The position numbers and the translations under genes were made by a program. Source: Symsagittifera roscoffensis (Eukaryota; Xenacoelomorpha; Acoela; Convolutidae). Taken from it: DNA of 64,000 nt. The DNA lies in the NCBI RefSeq assembly GCF_963678635.1, contig NC_087069.1, positions 33,129,090-33,193,089 of the forward strand, written 5' to 3'. The stretch's first letter is position 1. The number at the start of each line of letters is the position of its first letter. Positions 12,990 through 22,494 of this stretch are shown here, piece after piece. The notes below the pieces were generated by a model. It searched no databases. It saw nothing but the letters and a program-made list of their open reading frames with translations, and was not told where the DNA came from.

Positions 12990-13715
12990 CATAACAATCT
13001 CCTTGTTATGATAAAAATGAATCATTTTTTGCATTGCTTCCAGAGTTGGAACAACAATATTGTTGTTTAACACCGCAAAGAGTCTTTGAACACAGTCATT
13101 CAGTTTTTCTTCCAAGTCTCTCGTAAGTAATTGTACTTATCCAAACCAAATGGAGGCACAGTTTTGATTTGAAGCTTTGTTTGTGCTGGTTGTTCGTCAT
13201 GCCTACTTTTTCTTAGCTTCTCATAATCAATGAAGTCTTTGTCTAGAGGATTGGTGTTTCTAAGTGCAACTCAAACAAGGGATTAGGAAGGACTAGATCA
13301 AATTCAAGTCATACCTACATATCTCTAAGTTTTAATCTCCTTGTTATGATAAAATTGAATCATTTTTTGCATTGCCTTTAGGGTTGGAACTACAACTTTG
13401 TTGTTGTACCTTTTCAAAAAGTCTTTGGACACTGTCGTTCCATTTTTCTTCCAAGTCTCTTGTAAGTAATTGTAATTATCCAAGCCAGATGGAGGAACAG
13501 TCTTGATTTGAAGCTTTTTCAGTGCCTGTTGTTCGTCAAACCCGCTTTTTCTAAGCTTCTCATAATCAAGGAAGTCTTCGTCTGGAGGATTGGTGTTTTT
13601 AAGTGCAACTCAAACAAGGGATTAGGAAGGACTAGATCAAATTCAAGTCATATCTACATATCTCTAAGTTTTAATCTCCTTGTTATGATAAAATTGAATC
13701 ATTTTTTGCATTGCC
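12990..13715 (-). repeat. ~338-bp segment of polB present in three partial copies
   Basis: The phrase AATCTCCTTGTTATGATAAA occurs near 12,998, 13,336 and 13,674, and its flanks repeat too. Each copy also carries a short patch (GGGATTAGGAAGGACTAG, near 13,280 and 13,618) that resembles 14,174-14,191. The unit is therefore a join of two polB regions that were not adjacent. The 338-bp period breaks the frame. Confidence 0.85.
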
Positions 13716-16055
13716 GTTAGGGTTGGAACTACATCTTTGTTGTTGTACCTTTTCAAAAAGTCTTTGGACACTGTCATTCCATTTTTCTTCCAAGTCTCTT
13801 GTAAGTAATTGTAATTATCCAAGCCAGATGGAGGAACAGTCTTGATTTGAAGCTTTTTCAGTGCCTGTTGTTCGTCAAACCCGCTTTTTCGAAGCTTCTC
13901 ATAATCAAGGAAGTCTTCGTCTAGAGGATTGTTGTTTCTAAGTTTACTGAAAAAGGCTTCATACGGTGGCAATTCAGGAAAGTCAAGTTTGTCTGGGTTA
14001 TCAAACCACTCATAGGGAAAGAATACTTTCGTTTCGCTAGCTTTATAGGCTTTGAGAATGGAGTCCAGAGTAGTTGCCCCTCGCAAAAACTTCATTATGT
14101 CGTACATCTCCAAACTTGAAAGATATAAAGTCATTCGCTTTTTTGATGACGGACTTTTCTTGTTCTTTATCGCGAGTCAAATAGGGGATTAGGTAGGACT
14201 TGATCAAATTTAAATCATATCTACCGCTGATAAATCCAAAAACAGGTAAAGTATTTACATATCTCTCCAGATGTTGTTTCAAATCAATGAGTTGATTTTT
14301 CTGAATTCGCAAGAATTGTGTTGACATATCTGCTTCTTCCGAATCTTCAATGCATTCGTCTTCGTACTCAAATTTGTTACTTGAATATTTTTTACCACGT
14401 TCGTTTAGCTGATCAAAGACCTTTTTCATTCTTTCATTGACAGCTACTTCAATTTCTTGAAATTTTGTTCCCATCTCCAGCTTACTTTTCTCAGCCAACA
14501 GCTCGAGTTTGCTTACAAAATCAATAATCAAGTTCTGTGGATCCTTGTTGTACAAAAATATGGGTTCATCAATCAGATTTGATGATATAGAGACTGAAAT
14601 GGGGACATGTTTTCCAATCCAGGTAGTAGTTTGCGTCTCTTTTAGTTCCTCTGTAGGAACACAAATCGACTCAAAGTCGAAAATTGCTAGATTATTGAAA
14701 AGCTTGTTTTCTGCAGAAACTGGAAGACTGAATTCTTCTAGCTTTTCAAACCAGGTTTCGCGAAGCTCATAGACGTTCTTTGGGTAAATATGTTTCACTC
14801 GGTCCTTGCACCTCAGAAGATGTTTGTTAAAATTGTCGGATTTATTAAAAAAAAGTGTCACAACTAGCACACCGGAAACACTTGAAGAAAGAATCAATAT
14901 CATTTGTATGAATGATATGATTGTTAACTCTCAGTAATTTGACTGTTTTGTCAAATCTTCCAATTCTTCGTCGAGCTAGTTCTCCTACATATTTTCCTTC
15001 TTGGATATCGAAATCGTATATAAAAATGTTTCTTTGCACAGTTTCTTCGACAACAGGTAAGTCTTCTACAGAAACTCTACGAAAACTTTTATGATCATAA
15101 CCAGATTTTGATATAAAATCTGTAAAGTATCTAGAAGTGTGAGAATCGAGATCATTATGTCCGTTCATGTACATGGCCAATGCGCGGAAAACACACAAAT
15201 GATCTTTGTAAGGTTCCTTGTCTTTGTTGGATAAAAGACAATTCCCTTGCGTATGTCGTAATAAAGGTTCGGGTAAGACAGAGTCCGGACATCCCATGGG
15301 GATGTTTTTCAGCAAAGCAGCAAAAATTGTAACGTTAGTAATCAACTTGAATCGCCACTTTGTGTTCTGGCGTTCTTGGGTACATTGCTCCACAATATCA
15401 AATTTTTCTACTTTTCCTTGGATTGTTATCAAATCCGCTTTCGTACAAAGTAAGTGGGATTTTTTAAACAGAGTATTGTTTTCATGGGCGTAGAAATATC
15501 GATTTTCACCAGTCTCAAGGTTTCGAAGTACAAAACCCAGAGCAATGTTGATTTTAGCTGCAGAATCAAGCTTACTGAAGACTTCCTCTAGTTTCTCGTT
15601 GATTATTTTAGTATCTAACTTGGACATTTGAAAGTTAAATACCTTATGTGTCCCATTTTCCATCTCCGTTGACAAGCACTAAGTTCCTCCTTCAGCTTTT
15701 CACCATCTTCCCCTTCTTCCTCCACAATCTTATTCAAGTCCGCTACAGTCTCACTGGGTTTCCGTTGTTTTGCTCCATGTTCTTTTCTCCGATGTTGTTG
15801 GAGAGAGTAGTAACTTGGGAACTCTGGTTCACAAGAAGGACAAACCGTCGACTGCTTTGAACTTGGTTGAGCATGCTTTTTCGCATAATGATAACCCATC
15901 TCCTCTTTGCTCTTTGTATAAAAATGACAGTTTGGACACTTATGTTCCTTTTGTTTTTCACATCTTTTTCGATGTCTCGCTGCATCAGCTCTCCTGTATT
16001 CCTGTGCACAGTCCTCACAATTCCTTTTCTCATTTCGGTTAAGGGCAGGCATTAT

Positions 16056-16128
16056 CTAAAAACAATTGGGACGTCAGAAATGTTCCAAAATTAAAAACTT
16101 AAAGTACCAATTGAATGAAAATACTTAC
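16056..16128 (-). other. 73-nt intron in the polB 5' UTR
   Basis: On the minus strand a GTAAGTAT donor at 16128 and a TTGTTTTTAG acceptor at 16056 lie just upstream of the polB start codon (16052). The intron is small and canonical. Confidence 0.7.
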
Positions 16129-16232
16129 TTTTTTTCTTCGTGAAGTAACGAAATGTAAAATTTGAAGTAGAATTCAATTGACTGTTTCTGATTGGAAAAC
16201 AAAATGAATGATTTAACACAATAAAATAAGTG

Positions 16233-16240
16233 TATTTATA
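16233..16240 (-). promoter_or_regulatory. TATA box (TATAAATA) of polB
   Basis: A consensus TATAAATA on the minus strand lies about 180 bp upstream of the polB ATG. Transcription would start near 16,207, giving a short leader that contains the 73-nt intron. Position and consensus fit; function is inferred. Confidence 0.6.
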
Positions 16241-17459
16241 CTATCAATGACGCCTACGCTCAAATTTCAATGATAAAATTTTGATAAAAACTAAACTAAT
16301 TATGCATCTGGTAAATACTTTTATAGAGTTTTGCTAGAAACATGACAAAAAAATTAAACCAATTTTTTGCACCATGCAAAAATTTTCATAATTGTTTTGC
16401 ACACTTGTTAAAAAAATCAAAGAAAATCTCGCAAATTAAGAAAAATTTCATTAAATATTTTCGCATTTTAAAGAAAACTGAAAGAGAATTTTCTTGCACT
16501 GTTAATAATTAAAGGAAATGAAAATCTGTGTTTTAAATTTGACCATAAAAAAAAATCTCTTTTATGCATGTATATTGATCAAAAATATTGGAAAAACAAT
16601 GTATTAAGATAGGGAATAGCACTCAAAGTCAGCAATTATGAAAAAATTTCAGCATTAATTTAACAAGTTTTTTACAATAAAGTTTTGCAATTTTTGCATA
16701 TGCTAAAGAAAAAATAAGTTATTTTTTGCATTTGTTTTCAAAAAAACCACAAAAAAAAACTTGCATCTAACACGAAAGTTTATTGAAAATTTTTGCACAC
16801 TTGTTGAAAAAACCAAAACAGTTTTTGCATCTTGTAAAAAAGTTTAATCAAATTTCTACATTCTACATTTCAAGTTGTGTTCGACTGCACGATTCAATTG
16901 ATTGAAAACTTCACCTTTTGATGAAATAATATTGAAATAAAATTTGTATTTGTATAAAGTATATACACAGTCAACAATTTGATAAGTGAAAAGATATTTA
17001 TATAATCTTTGCAAAATCTGATCGAGCGATGATCCGATTAGTTTTAAGTGAAATTTGCATTTTTCCATTGGGCAGAATGATGAATGGTTAGATACACAGT
17101 ATTCTTGGGTGACAATAAATTTTTCATAAAAGTTTTCTGAGACAGAGATAAAAATAGATTTTGCATTGTAGTCCGAATAAAAAGTGGGATATGCTTAACA
17201 CATAGCAGATGCCATCACCGATTACTTGTTGAAAATGATTTTTATCTTCATTGAATTGCTTATATAGTAGTTCCATCACCTACGCAATGTCCATATTTGG
17301 ATCATCACCTACTCATTATTCCATATAAGGTAATAATACCTTAATTAATTGGATTGTACAGTGAGTCATCTACATTTCCTAATTTCTATATATTTACAAA
17401 TATCATTTTTTTTGAAATATCTACTACTAATCAGTTGGCTCTGAGTCTCAAATCAAAAA
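16241..17459. other. Divergent intergenic region of the Polinton with short repeats
   Basis: This 1.2-kb AT-rich region separates the leftward polB from the rightward genes. No open frame looks real. It contains many TTTTGCA words, a ~20-bp motif TTTTGCACACTTGTTNAAAAA found twice (about 16,395 and 16,790), and an internal copy of the TIR motif ATGTATTAAGA (16599-16609) followed by TAGGGAATA, as in the TIR. TATA-like words near 17,264 and 17,389 could serve the rightward genes. Confidence 0.6.
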
Positions 17460-17990
17460 ATGTATTCACGAAAAGATATACTTCCCAACTATATTGAATT
17501 TGCTAAGAACCAAAATAGAATCGGGAGATTTTCTCGGTCCCAAAAACCCTACAACGGAAAAATTTACGTTGAACCTTGCTTCCAATTGCTAAAGAAAAAG
17601 GGATCGGGACAAATCGAAAAAACGCAGCAAGGTGAAAACGAAGGGGAAGGGATATCAGCAATACGGAATACTGTTGTTCACAATGCTGAAAACCTTGGAC
17701 TCGTTCCTGTATTGGAACCCTATTCTGAGAAAGACTCAACCATGGAGCAGGAACTTGCGAACTGTCATGCGGTGTATGACGTAGCAACATACAAGAAGAG
17801 AAGGGTGTGTGTCACAATCAAGAAGTACAGTGTTAACAAGCCACCCTACAAGTCGATTCGATTCTTCACTGCAAAGGAGAACGAAGTCTTGAAGCAAGTT
17901 GCCTATGTCAACTATACTTTGAACGAATTCAAAGAACTCGCCCAAGTCTTGGGATATTTTATGTTTGTTAAGAACTGTAATGTTCAATAA
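17460..17990 (+). CDS. Unknown Polinton protein, 176 aa
   Basis: This is the first rightward gene: an intact frame with an ATG at 17460 and an AATAAA signal about 55 bp after the stop. I do not recognise a named domain with confidence. The N-terminus (1-60) is basic and rich in Lys, Gln and Asn. Residues 60-100 are Glu-rich. The C-terminal part (114-168, RRVCVTIKKY...FFTAKENEVL) has alternating beta-like stretches followed by a helix, loosely like a PC4-type single-strand DNA-binding fold. The next gene shows that fold more clearly. Codon use is less AT-biased than its neighbours. Nothing is visibly broken. Confidence 0.65.
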   Translation: MYSRKDILPNYIEFAKNQNRIGRFSRSQKPYNGKIYVEPCFQLLKKKGSGQIEKTQQGENEGEGISAIRNTVVHNAENLGLVPVLEPYSEKDSTMEQELANCHAVYDVATYKKRRVCVTIKKYSVNKPPYKSIRFFTAKENEVLKQVAYVNYTLNEFKELAQVLGYFMFVKNCNVQ

Positions 17991-18043
17991 TTTTGTTGAG
18001 TGGTGTTATTATAGTAATGTAATTCAAATATTCATCTTCTTGA

Positions 18044-18049
18044 AATAAA
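18044..18049 (+). terminator. AATAAA poly(A) signal after the 176-aa gene
   Basis: A canonical hexamer lies 54 bp downstream of the stop at 17990. It would end the first rightward transcript before the PC4-like gene. Confidence 0.5.
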
Positions 18050-18201
18050 ATCTTTTTATAAAATTTTTTTGAGCTGAGCAGTATTGGAACATTGGTTGGA
18101 ACATTGGTTTTTCCAGAAATCTTGTTTTAAAGATTCAAAAGAAATTGTGACTTTTTCATATCGTCTTACAAGAAAAGTCCCAGAAATTTTCACTAACAGT
18201 T

Positions 18202-18519
18202 TTGGAATCTCGAAATTTACCCAAATTGGAACATTTGGATACAGAATCACAAATTTCTCAATTTGAGTGGGCTTTGCATAATGAAAGACGAAAAGTTTTT
18301 CTAAATTATTGTTCAGGTATTAAAAAAATAGATCTTATAGAGTATCGTAGAAAAGGAAACACTAGGAAAAACAATCAGAAATTTCAGTTGAAAAAAGAAG
18401 AGTATGATAAACTGGTTGATTTTATCCCCTCAGTTTTGTCTTATGTAAAAACATTCAAAAAAACTTGTATCATTATTGACCAATGCACTGTAGAAAATGA
18501 ACGTTCAGAAATTGAATGA
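18202..18519 (+). CDS. PC4-like (transcription coactivator p15) protein, 5' end unresolved
   Basis: The frame is open from just after a stop at 18148 to 18519 but contains no ATG. The true start must therefore lie in an upstream exon or has been lost. About residues 29-85 of the visible frame follow the PC4 pattern. The order is a beta-rich stretch (RRKVFLNYCSG), a central strand (IDLIEYRR), a basic loop (KGNTRKNNQ), then FQLKKEEYDKLVDFI, which matches the PC4 'sL..eqw..L...i' helix. PC4 proteins bind single-stranded DNA as dimers and act in transcription and replication. In this element such a protein could coat replication intermediates. That role is inferred from family knowledge. Confidence 0.5.
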   Translation: MESRNLPKLEHLDTESQISQFEWALHNERRKVFLNYCSGIKKIDLIEYRRKGNTRKNNQKFQLKKEEYDKLVDFIPSVLSYVKTFKKTCIIIDQCTVENERSEIE

Positions 18520-18632
18520 ATTTCTCAGAAATTTTGATTTGATAAAGCATGACTTTTCATCAAATACAAAAAGAAAAAATTACTTTCTTTGTACCTGTAT
18601 TAAATTGGATCCAAACATAAATTTGAATAGAA

Positions 18633-19411
18633 ATGGACCAAAAATTTCCTTTTGGGGGTCTAATTGGATACGGAAATTCTTGTATGGATTACTTTTTTGC
18701 AAATTCAAAAATTTTCAGACTTCATGCAATTTTACATGATGCTGCTGGATCTGTGAAGTCTACTACTTGTAAGTTACCTGGTTATTGTTATGTTTTACCT
18801 AGTTTTCCAAGTTCTTGTTTTCTTGGTCACGTGACTGGATTGTTCTTCTGTTTATATGTTAAACTTTTGCTTCATCAGTATATGCATTGTTCGATTGTTA
18901 GTTATTCTAACTAAAATTTTCAGCGAAAACAGTTACCATGATGAGTCTAGTTGTTTTGGATATTGAGTGTTTTGAAAACAAAATAGTTAAAGAGTTAGGA
19001 GTTTATCAAAATGGACAAACTGTGGGATATTCCTTTCTTCCTCCCAAAAAATTCAAAGCTACATCTCAGTCTGCTTGGTGTACGAAGCATCTTCATGGAA
19101 TCAATTGGAACAGTGGCCATGAAAAATATACTGAGCTTGAAAAAATATTGAAAAAATTAAAAAATCCAGAAACGGAGTTTTTTGCAAAAGTGAATGAAAA
19201 ATGTAAAATTCTGTCAGAAATTTGGGAAACAAAGGTTACAAACTTGGATGGCTACGCACGTCCAAAAGTTCAGAATTTGATTTTCAAAGATGAGGAATAT
19301 GATTGGAGGTGTAGCAACTACCCATTTCGTCATGCAAATACTCTTCACTGTGCAGAAAGAAAAGCATTTGCATACGGAACATGGACTCGATGTTTTTTTA
19401 ATAAATTGTAA
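18633..19411 (+). CDS. DEDD-exonuclease-like Polinton protein, two exons (207 aa)
   Basis: Exons at 18633-18768 and 18924-19411 are joined over a 155-nt intron. It has a GTAAGT donor, a CTAAC branch-like word and a TTTTCAG acceptor. The phase agrees (1 nt + 2 nt), so the frame runs through. Exon 2 starts with LVVLDIECFENK, which has the D-x-E of an exonuclease I motif. A middle HGINW follows, and near the end comes a Cys/His-rich stretch (RHANTLHCAERKAFAYGTW) where these proteins place their last catalytic residues. This suggests an RNase H-fold exonuclease, but the full set of catalytic acids cannot be assigned by eye. The gene is open throughout. Confidence 0.6.
18769..18923 (+). other. 155-nt intron in the exonuclease-like gene
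   Basis: The intron has a GTAAGT donor at 18769, the branch-like word TTCTAACTAAAA at 18905-18916 and the acceptor CAG at 18921-18923. Removing it joins two frames in phase. Confidence 0.75.
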
Positions 19412-19491
19412 ATTACCTTAATAATTTTGTATCATCGTGTTTTTGAAATTTAAATGTTAATCATTATCAATTTTTTCATTCCATAGTTGAG

Positions 19492-19755
19492 ATGGGAGAT
19501 GAATGTGACAAGCAATTAAATTTAGGAAATTTTGTTTTTGATGAGGAGAATCATGAACGAAAATCTTGGAAGTTTTTTGGACGTACGTGTAATAGATCTC
19601 TTTTAGTGTTTATGTGCCAATTTTTTGTCATAGTTTTAATACTAGCATGTGCAATCGTTCGAATAATGTTATCCACTACATGTGAAGAAACAACAGTTTG
19701 GGTAGCAATTTTATCAAGTACAGTCGGTTATATTTTACCTTCTCCAAAGCTATGA
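19492..19755 (+). CDS. Small membrane protein with two helices, 87 aa
   Basis: This is an intact frame from the ATG at 19492. A splice-acceptor-like CCATAG lies just upstream at 19481-19486. Residues 1-35 are acidic and polar. Residues 36-60 (SLLVF...CAIVRIML) and 69-84 form two hydrophobic helices with a short Cys/Glu loop between them. The product is probably a virion-membrane or assembly factor of the element, which is inferred from context only. Its stop codon TGA (19753-19755) overlaps the ATG of the packaging ATPase (19752-19754). Confidence 0.75.
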   Translation: MGDECDKQLNLGNFVFDEENHERKSWKFFGRTCNRSLLVFMCQFFVIVLILACAIVRIMLSTTCEETTVWVAILSSTVGYILPSPKL

Positions 19756-20622
19756 ATAAAATAAATTCTACCAAAGAACGAGTTTTTATTTCGCTAGTTG
19801 GACCGAGTGGATCTGGAAAATCGCATCTTATTTTTGAGTGGTTAAAAATTGGTGCATTTCAATAAAACTTTGACAAAATTTTTTATTTTATCAACATTAT
19901 CAACCTCTTTATGGACAAATTCAAAGAAAAAATCTTAGGTTTATCCAAGGAGTTGACTTTGAACTGATTGAAAACCTTCCCAATAATGGAACAAAATACC
20001 TGTTAATATTTGATGACTCTTGTGAAAAAATTTCCAATTCTAAGCAGGTTGAAAAAGTTGCTACTGCTGGAAGACACAGGGGACTGAATACAATAGATAT
20101 TAAGCATAACTTGTTTCATCAAAGCAAATTGGGAAGAGATGTTGAGTCACAAAACACATATAGTCTTATTGAAGTCACCGAGAGATGTTTTACAAATCAA
20201 TACATTAAGTCAACAACTAGGTCTAGGATCACAATTGAAAGAGTGGTATCAAGATGCAACATCTACCATCTACTCCTTATGGTCATTTACTCATTGATTT
20301 AACTCCAAAAACAGTTGATTCGCTAAGATATTGCACAAACAGTGGTTCAATTCCATCAAAATTTTATTTACCAGCAGGAACAGAAACTAGGTTTTTGGAC
20401 GATGAGCATACAATACGTCTCTATACTCCCAATATTTCAAACATTTTCCAAAAAACTTCAAAAACAATTCATCCTCCATTGTCCAAAAAGTTTCATTCCA
20501 TTCCTCTGCGAATGTCTAGGAAACTTATTACGAGGCGAGCTAAAGGATCTTCGAAAAGTAGACGTAGTAAAATATCGGAGAGAAATATTAGAACTCACAC
20601 GAAGAAGAACTTCACTGCATAA
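19752..20622 (+). pseudogene. FtsK/HerA-type genome-packaging ATPase, frameshifted
   Basis: The ATG overlaps the stop of the membrane-protein gene (ATGA). Residues 17-24 form a perfect Walker A loop (GPSGSGKS). Further on come a Walker B (KYLLIFDDS, near 20,010) and a conserved AGRHRGLN stretch. The C-terminal part (20254-20622) is open and ends in a basic tail. This family pumps genomes into capsids in Polintons and related viruses. The frame is broken by an extra base at about 19,863, which gives an early stop after GAFQ, and again near 20,155-20,170. The gene is therefore interrupted at least twice. Confidence 0.88.
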
Positions 20623-20749
20623 AAGGAGAACTATTTTGAGCTCGCCAAAAGGCTTACAATTAATATCTGTTATCACTCCTTTTGTCATTAAACGAGTAAT
20701 CACTCGAGTTGCTCTCTTGTTCCGCAAGATTTCGAATAATCATTTTTGA
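20523..20749 (+). CDS. Small basic protein overlapping the ATPase 3' end
   Basis: In another frame, overlapping the ATPase C-terminus, a very basic stretch (DLRKVDVVKYRREILELTRR...) runs into a hydrophobic tail (LISVITPFVIKRVITRVALL) and stops at 20749. There is no ATG close by, so the start is unresolved. The last ~60 bases are duplicated at about 22,080-22,125. A basic plus membrane-active layout would suit a minor virion protein. I do not recognise it with certainty. Confidence 0.45.
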
Positions 20750-20766
20750 TTTAAAGTTCATACGAA

Positions 20767-21139
20767 ATGGTTGCTCAAAATTCAGCTGATTTCCCTATTT
20801 TTCGAGGACATGCAAGACAGCGTGGAAGAGGTTTTGGAGCTCTTGCACAAACTCTTGGGAGAACTTCAATCCCCTTTATTAAAATATATATAGCAGCTGC
20901 GAAAGGAATTGCGGAAGATTTGTTTGAAATCGCTGCTCCAGAGATTGGGGAAGTTGTTAGTGGACGTAAAAAAAATCAAAACATTTGCAAAAGATTTGGG
21001 AACAAAAACAGTTCGGAAACAATTGGGAGGTGAAAAAAAGAAATCTAAGCGTAGAACTGCTAGAACCAGATCCATTTCTCGAAAAAGTAGATCGAAAAAC
21101 AGTCGCTCTCGCAAAGATATTTTTGACAATATAAAATGA
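20767..21139 (+). pseudogene. pX-like basic virion core protein, one frameshift
   Basis: The product starts MVAQNS, then has RQRGRGFGALAQTLGRT and a conserved helix-like part. It continues in the next frame as TFAKDLGTKTVRKQLGG and an Arg/Ser/Lys-rich tail ending at 21139. This layout resembles the pX-type DNA-condensing proteins of adenovirus-like elements, though by composition and position rather than proof. The frame changes at an 8-A run (20966-20973), so a single-base indel explains the break. Its stop TGA (21137-21139) overlaps the next ATG (21136-21138). Confidence 0.6.
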
Positions 21140-21405
21140 GTGTAAATCAAAGCCATTTTCGGTACGGGGTTTTTACAAATTCTTCATTGGATATTTTTGA
21201 TAAAGACCCAGCTTTGGAAACAATTATGTCATCTTACACACAAGAAATATTCCCCAGTACTTCTCTGGATGAAAGCAGTATTGAGTTTGATTTTGAAACG
21301 GATCGTAATCTCTACTTGGATATGCGTGATACTCATCTTAGCTTAAAGCTTCAACTATTCAACGCTATAGATCAGTTGTCATGGATTATTTTCCTTTTGA
21401 GCTAG
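21136..21405 (+). pseudogene. Amino-terminal fragment of the capsid-like protein (duplicate copy)
   Basis: The ATG overlaps the pX-like stop. About 75 codons match the start of the capsid-like gene found again at 22,495 onward (FETDRNLYL.MRDTHLSLKLQL). At about 21,362 the similarity ends abruptly and unrelated codons lead to a stop. It is the 5' part of a duplicated block and keeps the better start of the two copies. Confidence 0.7.
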
Positions 21406-22115
21406 TTTCTAACTTTTCAATTGAACTTTAACCAAATAATATATTTTTTTCTTTTACAACTGTTCTACCCAAGGAAATACATTTGAAAACAGAATGCTAT
21501 GTTGCAACTTCAGAAACAAGTAATTTTGTTGAACCAATACATATTGAACCAGGATTGTGTCCAAGTAATTTTGGTTTAGTTGTAACAGTGAGCAAAAAAA
21601 TTCGAGATTGTCTAGGTGCTCAAGCGTTTGATTAAAAAAATATATGTATCAGTACATCAAAATACACAAAAGATTGCCGTATAATTACCTGAGGCTCAAT
21701 CAGTGTTTATGATTCAAAGCTTTGTTTTGAGTCTAAATGTTGGTTGTGACTTAGAACAAAGTTAAACAGGGGTTATAATGAGTGGAAAAGGACAGCATTA
21801 TCCTCAGTATTCTTACAACATTATGAAAAACGATCTTCGATTATATTTAGTGATTTTATTGAAAATAACATTGTCGGCGATACAAAATTTCCTTTATTAC
21901 GTTGTACTTCATTCAGGTCCAAAGTCAAAAGTGGAGATACAGTTTCCACAGGACAGAACATGAATTATTATCCATTACAAACTTACGGCTTTAGAAAACT
22001 GTTAAAAACTCTTTCAAGACAGAATTAGGAGATAGTACAGGAGGAAAAAGTCCTTTTGTTCCCTGTAAGAATTACACAAGTTGTTCCCTTGTTCGGCAAG
22101 GTTTCTAATAATCAC
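21406..22115 (+). pseudogene. Degenerate coding remains between the duplicated blocks
   Basis: No long frame survives. Patches such as VEPIHIEPGLCPSNFGL (near 21,520-21,570) and NNIVGDTKFPLLRCTSF (near 21,850-21,910) look like former protein. The stretch ends in bases similar to 20,690-20,750. It may be the remnant of a second virion protein, for example a penton or minor capsid. I cannot prove this. Confidence 0.4.
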
Positions 22116-22139
22116 TTTTGATTTCTAATTCATACGAAA

Positions 22140-22430
22140 ATGTTGCTCAAAATTCAGATGGTTTCCCCATTTGTCAAGGACATGCAAGGACAATGTGGAA
22201 AAGGTTTTAGTGCTCTTGCACAAACTCTTGGGAGAACTGCAATCCCCTTCATTAAGAAATATATAGTCCCAGCTGCAACACAAAAAAACATAAACATTTC
22301 GGAAACAATTGGGCGGTGGAAAAAAGAATCTAAGCGTAGACTAGTAGAAACAGATCCATTTCTCAAGAAATTACTTACAAAACCAGTCGTTCTCCTCGCA
22401 AAGACATTTTTGACAATATAAAAAGGTTAT
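22140..22430 (+). pseudogene. Second, deleted copy of the pX-like gene
   Basis: The sequence repeats 20,767-21,139 (GFSALAQTLGRTAIPFIKKY) but lacks about 100 bp of the middle and has several indels. The reading frame of the basic tail is lost. The duplicated block runs from about 20,690-21,362 to 22,080-22,672. Confidence 0.75.
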
Positions 22431-22494
22431 AAGCCAAAGTAGTAATTTCTGGTAGGGAGCTTATACAAATTCCTAAAATAACATTTTTTTAAAC

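Larger units (their letters stand above)
10922..16052 (-). pseudogene. polB: Protein-primed family B DNA polymerase (Polinton PolB), broken
   Basis: This would be the replicative polymerase of the element. The start is the ATG at 16052, directly after a 5' UTR intron. The N-terminus (16052-15615) holds three Cys/His zinc-finger-like motifs (CEDC...H, CPNC...H, CPSC...H). Other visible motifs are exonuclease I (FDFES, in 14903-14043), exonuclease II (GRYDLN), polymerase motif B (LLGNSSYG) and motif C (MDTDS), the last two in 12585-10987. The reading is broken by frameshifts near 15,660, 14,853 (an 8-T run), 14,100 and 10,993. A ~338-bp segment is repeated around 13,000-13,700 and a 212-bp tandem duplication covers 12391-12814. 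Motif A (DxxSLYP type) should follow the SIVG stretch near 12,795, but the sequence jumps to EKFKAEHN. The C-terminal frame continues to a stop at 10922. This copy cannot encode a working polymerase. Confidence 0.93.

Noticed and set aside
14845-14903. Programmed frameshift at the 8-T run in polB
   Set aside because: The required shift is +1 and no recognised slippery signal for it is present. A one-base insertion is the simpler explanation in an already broken gene.
19408-19486. Possible intron fusing the exonuclease-like gene to the two-helix membrane protein
   Set aside because: A donor-like GTAAAT and the CCATAG acceptor exist, but joining them creates an immediate TGA. A fused product is not supported.
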